A stretch of 64,000 bases of DNA from Fundidesulfovibrio magnetotacticus (GCF_013019105.1 NZ_BLTE01000001.1:124001-188000), one strand, 5' to 3'. Shown: positions 33,636-41,224, counted from the first letter of the stretch. Made by a program: numbers and translations. Notes: generated from the letters alone by a model not told the origin.

Positions 33636-34016
33636 CGAGTGTCGGCGTTCCCTGCCCTCCTGCAGCGATGGCTGCGGCAGGCCAGAAGCGTTCGTGCTAT
33701 TTTTCTTTTTTCATTACCTAATTTTCTCCAGCAGTCAAGAATGCGCACGCCGGGCAAAGCGCTGGACTAGACGTGCCGGCATGCGCTTTTTGCCTTGCGC
33801 CCTCACGACGTAGTGTTTCGCCAGGGCGTGACAATGCGCTTTGGTCTGATTACCATGCTTCATGCCGGAACCATCTGACCATTCTCCAGCACATCTCCGC
33901 ATCAAGGCGGGCGACATGCCTGCCTGGCGCAGTTGCCGCAACACGCTTCATGCACAACCCGAACTTCCCCGGCGGCGTACGCTTGCCTTCCCGCCCAGGA
34001 TGCCTATGGTAGCTCC
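33636..34016. other. Intergenic region upstream of kup
   Basis: About 380 bases without a convincing gene between divergent kup and the small membrane protein at 34017. It contains an AT-rich block (33699-33730) that could hold the kup promoter; a TTGACT on the - strand (33738-33733) has no good -10 partner. No repeat or RNA structure stands out. Confidence 0.5.
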
Positions 34017-34223
34017 ATGAAAACAAACACCCTTCCATTTCTGGCGTTTCTTGGCGTCGAAAGCTGCCTGGGCCTCGTCATCCTTCTCAAGGTTGCCCCC
34101 GCCGCCATCAAGACGGGAAGCGTCCTGGCCGTCGCGGGAGCCATCGGAGCGGCCGTTCCCTGGAGCCTTGTGGCCGCGACCGGCCTGGCCGTCTGGCGAT
34201 TCGCGGCGTCACGCCGTGACTGA
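34017..34223 (+). CDS. Small two-helix membrane protein
   Basis: From ATG 34017 the product is 68 residues: MKTNTLPFLAFLGVESCLGL, then helix one, a short linker (PAAIKTGSVLAVAGAIGAAV) and helix two (WSLVAATGLAVWRFAAS), ending RRD. The ribosome site is weak. Size and layout resemble MamL or MamI-type small magnetosome proteins, but no direct match is claimed. It lies just before the Fur-box promoter of the secondary cluster, so it has its own upstream region. Confidence 0.55.
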   Translation: MKTNTLPFLAFLGVESCLGLVILLKVAPAAIKTGSVLAVAGAIGAAVPWSLVAATGLAVWRFAASRRD

Positions 34224-34292
34224 CGCCCGACACTCCTGATTTCCCCGGGCAAAACACCTTTTCAGACAAAGGGGGTGGTGTTTCCCCTAAAT

Positions 34293-34325
34293 GATATTGA
34301 CATTGATTCTCAATCCCACTAGAAG
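34293..34325 (+). promoter_or_regulatory. Sigma-70 promoter overlapped by a Fur box
   Basis: A perfect -35 (TTGACA, 34297-34302) is followed after 17 bases by TAGAAG (34320-34325). The stretch GATATTGACATTGATTCTC at 34293-34311 matches the 19-base Fur consensus GATAATGATAATCATTATC at 14 positions by hand count and covers the -35 and spacer. Binding of Fe-Fur would block the promoter. The first gene downstream starts at 34370 with a ggagg ribosome site. This is the clearest iron-control signal in the window. Confidence 0.72.
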
Positions 34326-34369
34326 GCGGCCATCCCCATCGGGGAGAATTTCCATCCCGGAGGTTCCTG

Positions 34370-34807
34370 ATGTTTCTTCAAGGCTCTTACCCCCCTGGCC
34401 TGGACAACCCGGCCGCCGCCTTCCAACATATGCCCCCCAACGCCCCGGTCCACCGCTTCGACATGGCCTCCTACGAAGCCCGCAAGGAGCAGATTCGCCA
34501 GCGGGCCTCCCTGCGGCGCGAGGCGGAAGCGGGCCCGACCGACCAGGCCCGGGAGGTCTTCCAGGCCGCCCTCAGAATCAGGAACGGGCGCAGCGCCAGG
34601 CGGCGCAGTATCGCCCTGGGAGTGTCCCTGGCCATCGGCGCGGCGGTGGTGCTTGCCCACCCCGCCACGCGCGGCGCGGCCATGGCCCTGGGGCGCACCC
34701 TGGGCGCGGCTCTCCCCGGAGGCATCGTCGGAGCGCTCGCGGACCACGTTTCCGTGCCCATCGTATCCAAAGGCCTGGCCCTGGCCGGTTTCGCCACGCC
34801 GTTGTAG
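34370..34807 (+). CDS. YEARK-motif membrane protein, second copy
   Basis: ATG 34370 follows cggagg. The 145-residue protein has a Pro-rich start, the motif SYEARKEQIRQRASLRREAE (about 33-52), which parallels DYEARKNEIRLRNG of the protein at 12287, and then two Ala/Gly-rich hydrophobic segments (about 84-105 and 110-143). It is the first gene behind the Fur-box promoter. Paralogy to a region-1 gene marks this stretch as magnetosome-related. Confidence 0.75.
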   Translation: MFLQGSYPPGLDNPAAAFQHMPPNAPVHRFDMASYEARKEQIRQRASLRREAEAGPTDQAREVFQAALRIRNGRSARRRSIALGVSLAIGAAVVLAHPATRGAAMALGRTLGAALPGGIVGALADHVSVPIVSKGLALAGFATPL

Positions 34808-34822
34808 AGGATCCGCAAGCAC

Positions 34823-35158
34823 ATGGCATCGCTTCACGTTCTCGAAAGGCCGACGGGGGCTCTTCCCGCGGCCCGCCGGTACGCGCCGCTGGACCTCGCG
34901 CCGGTGGTTTCACGCCCGGAATCCGCACCCCGGACCACCGCGCTCCCCGAGCAGGCGGTCCAGCCCCGGGGCGTCACCCGAAGGCAATGGCGCTCGGTCG
35001 CCAAGACCGCCCTGGGCGTGGGCCTGGGCGCGCTCGCCCTGACGGGCTTCGGCGGAAGCCGCGCCCTGAAGGTCCACACAGCCCTGGGCTTGGCCTTCGT
35101 GGCGCTGAGCCTCTGGCACGTCTCACTCTACAAGCCCCACAAGAAGAACTGCGCCTGA
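34823..35158 (+). CDS. Small membrane protein with histidines at helix ends
   Basis: The 111-residue protein has a disordered N-terminus (about 1-55), then two helices (about 62-78 and 84-102). His85 (KVHTALG), His99 (LWHVSLY) and His106 (KPHKKNC) flank or lie in the second helix. His85 and His99 have 13 residues between them, the spacing of b-heme ligands, and the HTALG...WHV pattern recalls short cytochrome-b-like domains. Heme binding is only a possibility. It follows the YEARK gene by 15 bases, behind the Fur-box promoter. Confidence 0.65.
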   Translation: MASLHVLERPTGALPAARRYAPLDLAPVVSRPESAPRTTALPEQAVQPRGVTRRQWRSVAKTALGVGLGALALTGFGGSRALKVHTALGLAFVALSLWHVSLYKPHKKNCA

Positions 35159-35356
35159 CCCCTGGCGCACCCGCCCCATCCCTCCTGCACGTCGCGGCCT
35201 CCCTGCCCGGGGGGGCCGCGTCGCGCGCCGTGCACGCCCCCAGCAATTCCGCCCGCTTCAGTACGGTTTGCCGCTTCCCCGCGCCGTATTCCGTTGGACG
35301 GCGCATTCATGCTACCTACCCCAGGGCGCATGCTCGCTCCCATCAAGGAATACACC

Positions 35357-36694
35357 ATGACCTTTCCCGGCCACATCCATTGCGACTCAATCATGGACAG
35401 CCTTGCCGACGGGGTTTTCACCGTCGACAAGGACTGGACCATCACCTTCTTCAACCGCGCTGCGGCGAACATCACCGGCATACCGGTCGAGCAGGCGGTC
35501 GGACGCAAATGCCGCGACGTGTTCCACTCCTCCATTTGCGACGGAGCTTGCGCCCTCAAGACGTGCATGGAGCAGAACCTCTCCATGACCAACAAATCCA
35601 TCCACATCGTCGGGCCGGACGGGAAGCGCATCCCGCTGTCCATCAGCGCCTCGCCCCTCAGAGACAAGGACGGACGTCTCATCGGCGGCGTCGAAACGTT
35701 CCGCGACCTTTCGGACATCTCGCTCATGCGCCGCCAGTTGCAGGGAGAGCGCACCCTGGAGGACATCATCACCCGCAGCCGGGGCATGACCCGCGTGCTG
35801 GACATCCTTCCGCGCATCGCCGCAAGCCGGACCTCGGTGCTGCTGCTTGGTGAATCCGGCACGGGAAAGGAGTTGGTCGCCAGGGCCATCCACAACATGA
35901 GCCCCCGCAAGAACGGGCCTTTCGTCACCGTCAACTGCGGCGCGCTGCCCGAAACGCTCATGGAATCTGAGCTGTTCGGCTACAAGAAGGGCGCCTTCAC
36001 CGACGCCAAAACCGATCACAAGGGGAAATTCCAGGCCGCCCACAAGGGAACGATCCTGCTCGACGAACTGGGCGACCTGCCCTACCGCCTGCAGGTGAAG
36101 CTGTTGCGCGTGCTGCAGGACATGATCGTGGAGCCCCTGGGCTCGTCCAACGCCGTTGCAGTGGACGTGCGGGTCATCGCTGCTACGAACCTTGACCTCG
36201 AAGCCATGGCCGCCGCGGGCCAGTTCCGCCAGGATCTCTTCTACAGGCTCAACGTGGCGAGAATCGCGCTGCCGTCCCTGCGCGAACGCCCTGAAGACAT
36301 CCCCTTGCTGGCCAGACATTTCATCGAACACTTCAACGCCGTCCAGGCCAGCCAGGTGGAGGGGCTCTCGGAAGACGTCACCTTCCTGCTGTTGCGCCAC
36401 AACTATCCCGGCAACGTCAGGGAACTGCGCAACATCCTGGAATACGCCACGCTTCTGCAGCACAAGGGATTCATCCAGGTCGAGCATCTGCCGGAGTATC
36501 TCCATCCCGACCCGCAGCAGCCGACGCTGACCCGCCCCGGCATGACCCTGCGGGAGATCAAGCGCCAGGCCGCGCTGCAAAGCATCAAGCGCAACGGTGG
36601 ACGCAAGATGGCGGCATGCCGCGAACTCGGCATCAGCAAGGACACCCTTCGCAGGATTCTCGGAGACGAACAGGCCCCACCTCAAGGCGCATAA
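35357..36694 (+). CDS. PAS-domain sigma-54-dependent transcriptional activator
   Basis: ATG 35357 follows aagga with 8 bases of spacing. The 445-residue protein has a PAS domain (about 10-120) with a Cys cluster ([20 protein letters not shown]), an AAA+ domain (Walker A GESGTGKE near 165, sigma-54 contact loop GAFTDA near 212 in place of GAFTGA, Walker B ILLDELGD, arginine finger region [10 protein letters not shown]) and a Fis-type helix-turn-helix ([18 protein letters not shown]). PAS domains with such cysteines are common in Desulfovibrio and may bind a metal cluster or sense redox state. A -24/-12 promoter lies about 90 bases downstream and is its likely target. Confidence 0.93.
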   Translation: MTFPGHIHCDSIMDSLADGVFTVDKDWTITFFNRAAANITGIPVEQAVGRKCRDVFHSSICDGACALKTCMEQNLSMTNKSIHIVGPDGKRIPLSISASPLRDKDGRLIGGVETFRDLSDISLMRRQLQGERTLEDIITRSRGMTRVLDILPRIAASRTSVLLLGESGTGKELVARAIHNMSPRKNGPFVTVNCGALPETLMESELFGYKKGAFTDAKTDHKGKFQAAHKGTILLDELGDLPYRLQVKLLRVLQDMIVEPLGSSNAVAVDVRVIAATNLDLEAMAAAGQFRQDLFYRLNVARIALPSLRERPEDIPLLARHFIEHFNAVQASQVEGLSEDVTFLLLRHNYPGNVRELRNILEYATLLQHKGFIQVEHLPEYLHPDPQQPTLTRPGMTLREIKRQAALQSIKRNGGRKMAACRELGISKDTLRRILGDEQAPPQGA

Positions 36695-36784
36695 CGCGCC
36701 CGCCAGCGCATCAGACTGGACGTATTACGCGCCACCAATCCGCCCATCAAGCGCCAACCCCCTCTAATTCCAAGCAGGACGACC

Positions 36785-36800
36785 TGGCCCAATCCATGCA
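36785..36800 (+). promoter_or_regulatory. Sigma-54 -24/-12 promoter
   Basis: TGGCCCAATCCATGCA has GG at 36786-36787 and GC at 36798-36799 with exactly ten bases between, as sigma-54 needs. Transcription would start near 36811, downstream of an ATG at 36806, which supports the later ATG at 36881 as the true start of the next gene. The activator is encoded immediately upstream. Confidence 0.6.
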
Positions 36801-36880
36801 TTAGGATGAATTCGCCTCGCAACTGCGCAGGCGACGGAACTCTCCGGCTCCGTCAACCACAACGACAGGATTTGGGCATC

Positions 36881-37255
36881 ATGCTGGGCGAATCGTGGAG
36901 GATGTTCGAGGGCGCATCAGGAATCAGGGCGAAGCCGCTTCTGTATTTCTTTCTTGCGGCAGCCGGGGCGGCCCTGACTGCGACCGGAATCTACTGGGCC
37001 GTCTACGGCTACAAGCATTGGAACGGAGAAATGGCCGTGGCCGGGCGCATCCTGACCGCGGCGGCTTCCGTGCCGGTCCGCGCGCCCGCGCCTGCCGCAG
37101 GCACGGGCCAGTACGTGTGCCCCGTGCACGGCGCCGTGGGCATGCCCCGCTTCGACGCGGCCGGATTGCCGCGCTGCCCCGTCGGCGGGGAGGCCATGCA
37201 GTTTCGCGGCGCCGTGGTTGCGGGGGCTACCCCTGCGGCGTTCGCAGGCGGCTGA
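36881..37255 (+). CDS. Single-helix ribbon protein, second copy with a lost cysteine
   Basis: Of the in-frame starts I choose ATG 36881 because it aligns with the start of the paralogue at 8823 and lies downstream of the sigma-54 promoter. The 124-residue protein has one helix (about 21-43; IYWAVYGYKHWNGEMAVAGR parallels AYWGVYGFGHWKNEMSVANK) and the C-terminal ribbon YVCPVHGAVGMPR...CPVGGEAMQF. Compared with the paralogue, Cys80, His83 and Cys99 are kept but the fourth ligand (Cys123 there) is Gly102 here. Metal binding may be weakened or changed. Confidence 0.78.
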   Translation: MLGESWRMFEGASGIRAKPLLYFFLAAAGAALTATGIYWAVYGYKHWNGEMAVAGRILTAAASVPVRAPAPAAGTGQYVCPVHGAVGMPRFDAAGLPRCPVGGEAMQFRGAVVAGATPAAFAGG

Positions 37256-37264
37256 GGAGGCGGC

Positions 37265-37480
37265 ATGACTGGCCCGTCGGGCCAGACGACCCCAAACTCC
37301 TTCCGGCAGGTCGCGGCTGCTTCGCCCGCTCCCCAACTGGGCCAGAACGCCCAGGAGACCATGATCGACGCCACTCAGAACGGGAAAACCGCCAAGCCCG
37401 CCCCTGGCGGACAGGCCATGGGCCAGAACGCCAGGGAAACCATGCTGGATGCCGCCCAGGCAGCGTTCACGGGGGGCTGA
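37265..37480 (+). CDS. Small soluble protein with a duplicated GQNAxETM motif
   Basis: The 71-residue protein follows the ribbon gene by 9 bases (ribosome site gaggagg). It is polar and carries a repeated unit: LGQNAQETMIDATQ (about 25-38) and MGQNARETMLDAAQ (about 52-65). No membrane helix. The repeat could be a short binding motif that displays two equal faces. No family is recognised. Confidence 0.62.
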   Translation: MTGPSGQTTPNSFRQVAAASPAPQLGQNAQETMIDATQNGKTAKPAPGGQAMGQNARETMLDAAQAAFTGG

Positions 37481-37490
37481 GCCCGCCCCT

Positions 37491-37659
37491 AGACGGCCAG
37501 TTGGCCGTCTGAACTTGATGACAAACCCCGAAGCGGGGTTTGTGGGATACGCTTACGGGCGGCAAAGCCGCCCTGCTCCAGGCTGCGCTTCGCGCAGGGC
37601 TGCTGAAAAAGCCGCAAAGCCGACTTTATCAGCAGCCGCAGACGGCCAGTTGGCCGTCT
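37491..37659. repeat. Cluster of palindromes between two copies of a 20-bp palindrome
   Basis: AGACGGCCAGTTGGCCGTCT occurs at 37491-37510 and again at 37640-37659. Between them lie four more hairpins: 37521-37543 (10-bp stem ACAAACCCCG with loop AAG), 37557-37573 (GGGCGGC, loop AAA), 37583-37597 (CTGCGC, loop TTC) and 37599-37636 (GCTGCTGA paired with TCAGCAGC, extendable to 13 bp with one mismatch). No gene is required here. The whole could be a REP-like element, a terminator set or a structured RNA. Confidence 0.75.
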
Positions 37660-37851
37660 GAGCCCTGCCGTGATGGAAAATCGGCCGCCCCGGTGCAAAC
37701 GATCGCGCATGCGGCCAAGGATGGCGGCCCCGGGGCCGACCAGAGCGAAAAGGCGACGCGCCCTGCGTCGACACACCAGCCGCGAGCCGTAATGGCCCGC
37801 GCATGCGTAAAGGAAAGCCGCGTGGCGCAGCATGTTCGAGGCCGCAGGCCG

Positions 37852-38409
37852 ATGTCGTTCTTCAGCAACTCCTTCCTGCTTGTCTTCCTGATCGTTTCGG
37901 GCGCGCTCATGTCCATTTCGCTCATGATGTCGTCGAACGTGGGCGACAGCACGCCGCAAGCGGAGCTGGCGGCGGCGATGCGCCGCAAGCCGGGCTGGGT
38001 TCCCCTGCCCGGCAACCTTGGCCTGAAAACGGCTGCCGCGAGCAAAGTCTACTACGACCCCACCATCCGGGACATCATCCTTGCGGACTGTTCCTCCTGC
38101 CACGGTGGGGCCGTGCGCAACCTAATGGATTACGACAACCTGAACGCCTATGCGCAAAGCGGCATGCTCGAAGCCATGATCCAAGGTCCCATGGCCCAGT
38201 TCGCCGGAGCGGACGCATCAACCATTCTCGACTGGGTCGCCGCAGGCGCGCCGGAACATCCCGCAGGGGCAGCCGGAACGGCCCCCGCCGCCTGGCGCAG
38301 CCAGACCAGCCATCCGGGGGCCGTGCCGCATCAGGCGGGGCGGACGCCTGCTGGCGGCCAATCCGCCGCGACTCCGGGCGCCTCCACCGGCTGGCGGGCC
38401 CTCCCTTGA
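37852..38409 (+). CDS. Membrane-anchored monoheme c-type cytochrome with W-x-x-LP motifs
   Basis: I take ATG 37852, just before the membrane helix; the frame is open upstream through the palindromes. The 185-residue protein has an anchor helix (about 6-27), the motif GWVPLPG, one CXXCH (CSSCH, about 80-84) with ILADCSSCHGG and downstream MIQGPMAQFAG that supplies a possible Met ligand, then DWVAAGAPEHP typical of small cytochrome c domains. A Pro/Ala tail ends in GWRALP at the very C-terminus. The W-x-x-LP motif is shared with MamEO and the protein at 10184. It likely takes part in magnetosome redox chemistry. Confidence 0.82.
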   Translation: MSFFSNSFLLVFLIVSGALMSISLMMSSNVGDSTPQAELAAAMRRKPGWVPLPGNLGLKTAAASKVYYDPTIRDIILADCSSCHGGAVRNLMDYDNLNAYAQSGMLEAMIQGPMAQFAGADASTILDWVAAGAPEHPAGAAGTAPAAWRSQTSHPGAVPHQAGRTPAGGQSAATPGASTGWRALP

Positions 38410-38449
38410 GGCTCGCCCTTCCCTTTCACCCTTCCAATCAAAGACGTAC

Positions 38450-38848
38450 ATGAAATATCCTTCCATCTGCAAGAGTTGCGCGTACCAGGGATACAGTCCC
38501 GAGATTTGCGCCCTGCACCGCAAGCACCTCCAGAAACAGTCGGGCGAATGTGCGCGCGCGCCGCGCCCCGTCAAAGGCCGTTACGTCAGCGGAACGACGT
38601 TCGTGGCCGGAGTGTGCGCGGGCGTGCTGACCTCCGTGGTGGGCCTCTCGGTGGCCTGTCTGGCAGGGGTCAAGGCGCTGTGCGGCACGGCGGCTTCGGC
38701 CAAGCTGGTCACCGGCGCAGGCGCGGCAGGCGGCGTGACCGGTATGACGCTCAAAAAACGCCCGGCGCGCAGCAGCGCGAAAGGCACTTCGGTTGCTCCG
38801 CGGCACGGGTTTGACGACGAAGGGGAATTCCCCTGCCCTCCCCTGTGA
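38450..38848 (+). CDS. Cys-motif Gly/Ala-rich membrane protein, second copy
   Basis: The 132-residue protein opens with CKSCAYQGYSPEICALH, the same pattern as CLNCAIRGYSPEVCALH in the protein at 11882. A basic segment follows, then a Gly/Ala/Val hairpin (about 48-100) and a basic, then acidic tail. Paralogy is clear although the tails differ. Two lineages of the same Cys-site membrane protein within one magnetosome region suggest specialised versions, for example for crystal surface or vesicle membrane. Confidence 0.75.
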   Translation: MKYPSICKSCAYQGYSPEICALHRKHLQKQSGECARAPRPVKGRYVSGTTFVAGVCAGVLTSVVGLSVACLAGVKALCGTAASAKLVTGAGAAGGVTGMTLKKRPARSSAKGTSVAPRHGFDDEGEFPCPPL

Positions 38849-38917
38849 GGGTCCTTGGGCGTAGGACGTCTCGACGCACGCCCCCATCCTTCGGGAAAAC
38901 GCAACCGGGAGGTTCCC

Positions 38918-38983
38918 ATGCATGTGATGCTCATCCTGGCTGCCGCCGTGGTGGCATACCTGCTCTTTCGCAAGCTGTTCTGA
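38918..38983 (+). CDS. 21-residue hydrophobic microprotein
   Basis: ATG 38918 is preceded by a near-ideal ribosome site (gggagg, 6 bases upstream) and encodes MHVMLILAAAVVAYLLFRKL followed by F and a TGA. It is one membrane helix with a basic end, much like other single-helix regulatory peptides. It follows the Cys-motif gene by 69 bases. The strong site and clean composition support translation, but it has no recognisable relative. Confidence 0.5.
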   Translation: MHVMLILAAAVVAYLLFRKLF

Positions 38984-39095
38984 TCTGCGCGGCCGAAGAC
39001 GCCGGGATTCAAGAAGGGTATGGACGCTCCTTGCGGCTCTCGGGGCTGCCCCAAGTGCCGCCCCTGGCAAGCGGGCTCGTTCCGACGCAGCGGCG

Positions 39096-39611
39096 CTAGC
39101 CCAGCACCCGCATGAACGCGGCGGCCACCACGGACGCCGCCGCCAACCCCAGGGCCGCTCCGGCGAGCACATCCGTGAAGTGGTGCCTGAGCAGATAGAC
39201 CCTGCTTATCCCGACAAGAACGGCCAGGAAATACGCCGGGAGCGCCGCGCCGTCGATGCAGGCTGCGGCAGTGGCAGCAGCCATCCAGGCCCTGGCGGCG
39301 TGGTGCGAGGGAAAGGAGTACAGGTCCCAGGCCGCCCAGGCCCGAGGCTTCCTGGGCGAAGGCCTCGCCCGCCTGAAAAGACGGCGAAGGGCCACGATGA
39401 CGGGCAGCATGCATGCCTCGCCCGCGAGACAGCGCTGGGCCGCCTCGCCAAGATGCTCCCGGCCGAACAGGGCAAGCGTCGCGCACAGGGGCAGGAACAC
39501 GCTTGCGGACCCTGCGACGCTCGCGAAGCGCATGGCCGCGTCCAGCCATGGGCGGCGCAAACGATCGAGCAAGGTCAGAACCGCATCATCCAGGGCGGCG
39601 ACGCCCCGCAC
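39096..39611 (-). CDS. PAP2-family membrane phosphatase
   Basis: The likely start is GTG at 39611, two bases after the stop of the upstream kinase-like gene. The 171-residue protein has about five helices and the three PAP2 motifs: RLFRRARP (K/R-x6-RP type), SFPSHHAARA (PSGH type, here PSHH) and SRVYLLRHHFTD (SR-x5-H-x3-D). Such enzymes dephosphorylate phosphatidic acid, undecaprenyl pyrophosphate or similar lipids at the membrane. It probably forms an operon with the P-loop gene. Whether it belongs to magnetosome biology is unknown. Confidence 0.85.
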   Translation of the reverse strand: MRGVAALDDAVLTLLDRLRRPWLDAAMRFASVAGSASVFLPLCATLALFGREHLGEAAQRCLAGEACMLPVIVALRRLFRRARPSPRKPRAWAAWDLYSFPSHHAARAWMAAATAAACIDGAALPAYFLAVLVGISRVYLLRHHFTDVLAGAALGLAAASVVAAAFMRVLG

Positions 39612-39613
39612 GG

Positions 39614-40462
39614 CTAACGTCGCCCCCTGCCCGGCCTGCCGGTGAACACGCCTGCCTCGGTCAGCGCGTCCAGCAGTTCCCGGTCGAAGGCATGATACTT
39701 CAAATACGACGGGAAACCGCCGCGCCGCACGCCCTCCACGCACAGGAACAGGGCCTGTTCCTTCGACGCCCCGGACCAGTCGAGCCCGTTTGCGGCCACG
39801 GCCCCGCGGATATTCTCCATGTGGCGGAACCCTCCGGGCGGTCTGAGCTTGATCCGGCAGCGGTCCTGCACGACCTCGGCATCGCCCCCGACCAGGGCGA
39901 AAGCCCTGTCTCCGATGCGCTTGAGCAGTTCGAAGTCGAGAATTTCGAGGAGATACGCGCCCCGCTTTCGGCTGAGCACCCGCTCCATGGAGTCGGCGAC
40001 CGGCTCGTCGAGGTAGATGACGGCGTCGAAGGCGTCGATGTCCTGCGTTCGGATCAGGCGGTGATGTTCAAACACAGCTCCCGGACGTGAGAAATCAAGC
40101 GGGCGGTCGAGGTCGTGGTGGTCGAGGCAGATGGCGTTCATGCACAGCGCCTGCGCCAGAGCGGCGGCCAGGCTGCTTTTCCCGCTGCCCGGAGGCCCGT
40201 CCACGCCCAGGCGGCACGGCACGAGCCCGTGTCGGCGGAAGAGCTCCGCCAAGGCCCGGGCCGTCTGGACGGCCTGCACCGGGAGGGGCGCAGCCCCTTC
40301 GCAGGCTGGCGCGAGCCTGCCGAGCAGATGGTCGGCGTAGGCCCGCACCCCCGGCCTGCGCAGGCAATTCTTCAGGAACGACAGGCCCACTCCGACGCCC
40401 AACGCGGAAAGGCCCCCCATGCCGGAGACGAGCTTCAGCACATCCTTGGCCATATTTCCCAT
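39614..40462 (-). CDS. P-loop kinase-like protein
   Basis: I choose ATG 40462 with CCGAGG upstream. The 282-residue protein has an N-terminal hydrophobic segment (about 12-30), a Walker A (GVDGPPGSGKSSLAAALA, about 84-101) and a uridine-kinase-like layout with LDHHDLDRPLDFSRPG and a later VIYLDEPV. The C-terminal 70 residues are unassigned. It could phosphorylate a small molecule or be a nucleotide-binding membrane protein. It lies directly before the PAP2 phosphatase on the same strand. Confidence 0.75.
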   Translation of the reverse strand: MGNMAKDVLKLVSGMGGLSALGVGVGLSFLKNCLRRPGVRAYADHLLGRLAPACEGAAPLPVQAVQTARALAELFRRHGLVPCRLGVDGPPGSGKSSLAAALAQALCMNAICLDHHDLDRPLDFSRPGAVFEHHRLIRTQDIDAFDAVIYLDEPVADSMERVLSRKRGAYLLEILDFELLKRIGDRAFALVGGDAEVVQDRCRIKLRPPGGFRHMENIRGAVAANGLDWSGASKEQALFLCVEGVRRGGFPSYLKYHAFDRELLDALTEAGVFTGRPGRGRR

Positions 40463-40571
40463 GCCAGCCTCGGGGTGTTGCGACTGCAAGAGACGAAACC
40501 ACCTGCTTCACATATCCCATGGATGCGCCGCGCAGTCCGCAGCGACGGCCGGGAAGCAGGCCCGGGGGCCA

Positions 40572-40706
40572 TCACCAGCAGCCGCAGTCGCGGAAAAACA
40601 GAAAATTCAGGGCAGTCGCAACCAGAACCACCGCAAACAACGCAAATAGCCACTTGTTGCTGACACGCGAAACAGGAGCGCAACGCAAGGGCGTGAGCTT
40701 TTTCAT
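40572..40706 (-). CDS. 44-residue membrane microprotein ending in CGCW
   Basis: On the - strand ATG at 40706 opens a frame of 44 residues: a basic N-terminus (MKKLTPLRCAPVSR), one helix (WLFALFAVVLVATALNFLFF) and the tail RDCGCW. AGGGGGC precedes the start, close to it. It lies about 110 bases upstream of the kinase-like gene, reading the same way, so it may be the first gene of that small operon. No family is recognised. Confidence 0.45.
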   Translation of the reverse strand: MKKLTPLRCAPVSRVSNKWLFALFAVVLVATALNFLFFRDCGCW

Positions 40707-41180
40707 GCCCCCTACTCGCATGAATGCATTTTCGAGTCCAGGAAATCATTGCCGCAAGGATTCCCCAGGCGCTTGACCCTTGGCAAACTATTGCGAAAGT
40801 CCATCATCGGCTATCTATTCTTCGCGATGAAAGAGACTCGCATGATTCGGCAGCATGGATTCCCTGCATCCAGGACGGTAGCCAAGAGAGCCGGTGAGCC
40901 GTGCCCCTGGCGTCAGGGAACAGCAAACCGGACGTTGGCCCAGCCCCCGGGTGCCACCATCAAGAATTGAGTGGTCCGAAAAGAGCCGAGCAGGTCATTT
41001 GCGGATTGGACGCATGGAATCAAGCCGAGGATTCCTCGGGTCATGACCACACCGGTTACCGCCAAGCGGACCGGTAAAGCAGGAGCCCCAGGAGGGGGCG
41101 GCATTGCCAAAAGACAAGGCCGCCCCCTCCAAAAAATTCCGGGAAAATTTTCCTTTCCGGGACTGGATCGGTTTTGAGGC
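40707..41180. other. Intergenic region at the left border of the integrative element
   Basis: About 470 bases with no gene I can support. It holds a perfect 12-bp hairpin (GGAGGGGGCGGC 41091-41102 with GCCGCCCCCTCC 41119-41130). A-runs rather than T-runs follow it on the + strand, so it is not a standard terminator on either strand. Confidence 0.5.
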
Positions 41181-41224
41181 AAAAAGAAAGGGTTGCTGGC
41201 GGGACTAATATCCACCTGCAACCC
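41181..41224 (-). terminator. Displaced original terminator of the tRNA-Thr gene
   Basis: Read on the - strand, GGGTTGC and GCAACCC form a stem extended inward by GGTGG with CCGCC, followed by TTTCTTTTT. It lies 15 bases beyond the left 50-bp repeat, in the same relation as a terminator would to the tRNA 3' end. Before insertion it would have ended tRNA-Thr transcription. Confidence 0.65.

Noticed and set aside
33711-33738. Sigma-70 promoter for kup on the - strand
   Set aside because: A TTGACT is present but no acceptable -10 lies 16-18 bases downstream.
41091-41130. Perfect 12-bp hairpin as intrinsic terminator
   Set aside because: No T-tract follows on either strand and no gene ends close by; kept only as a hairpin in the intergenic entry.
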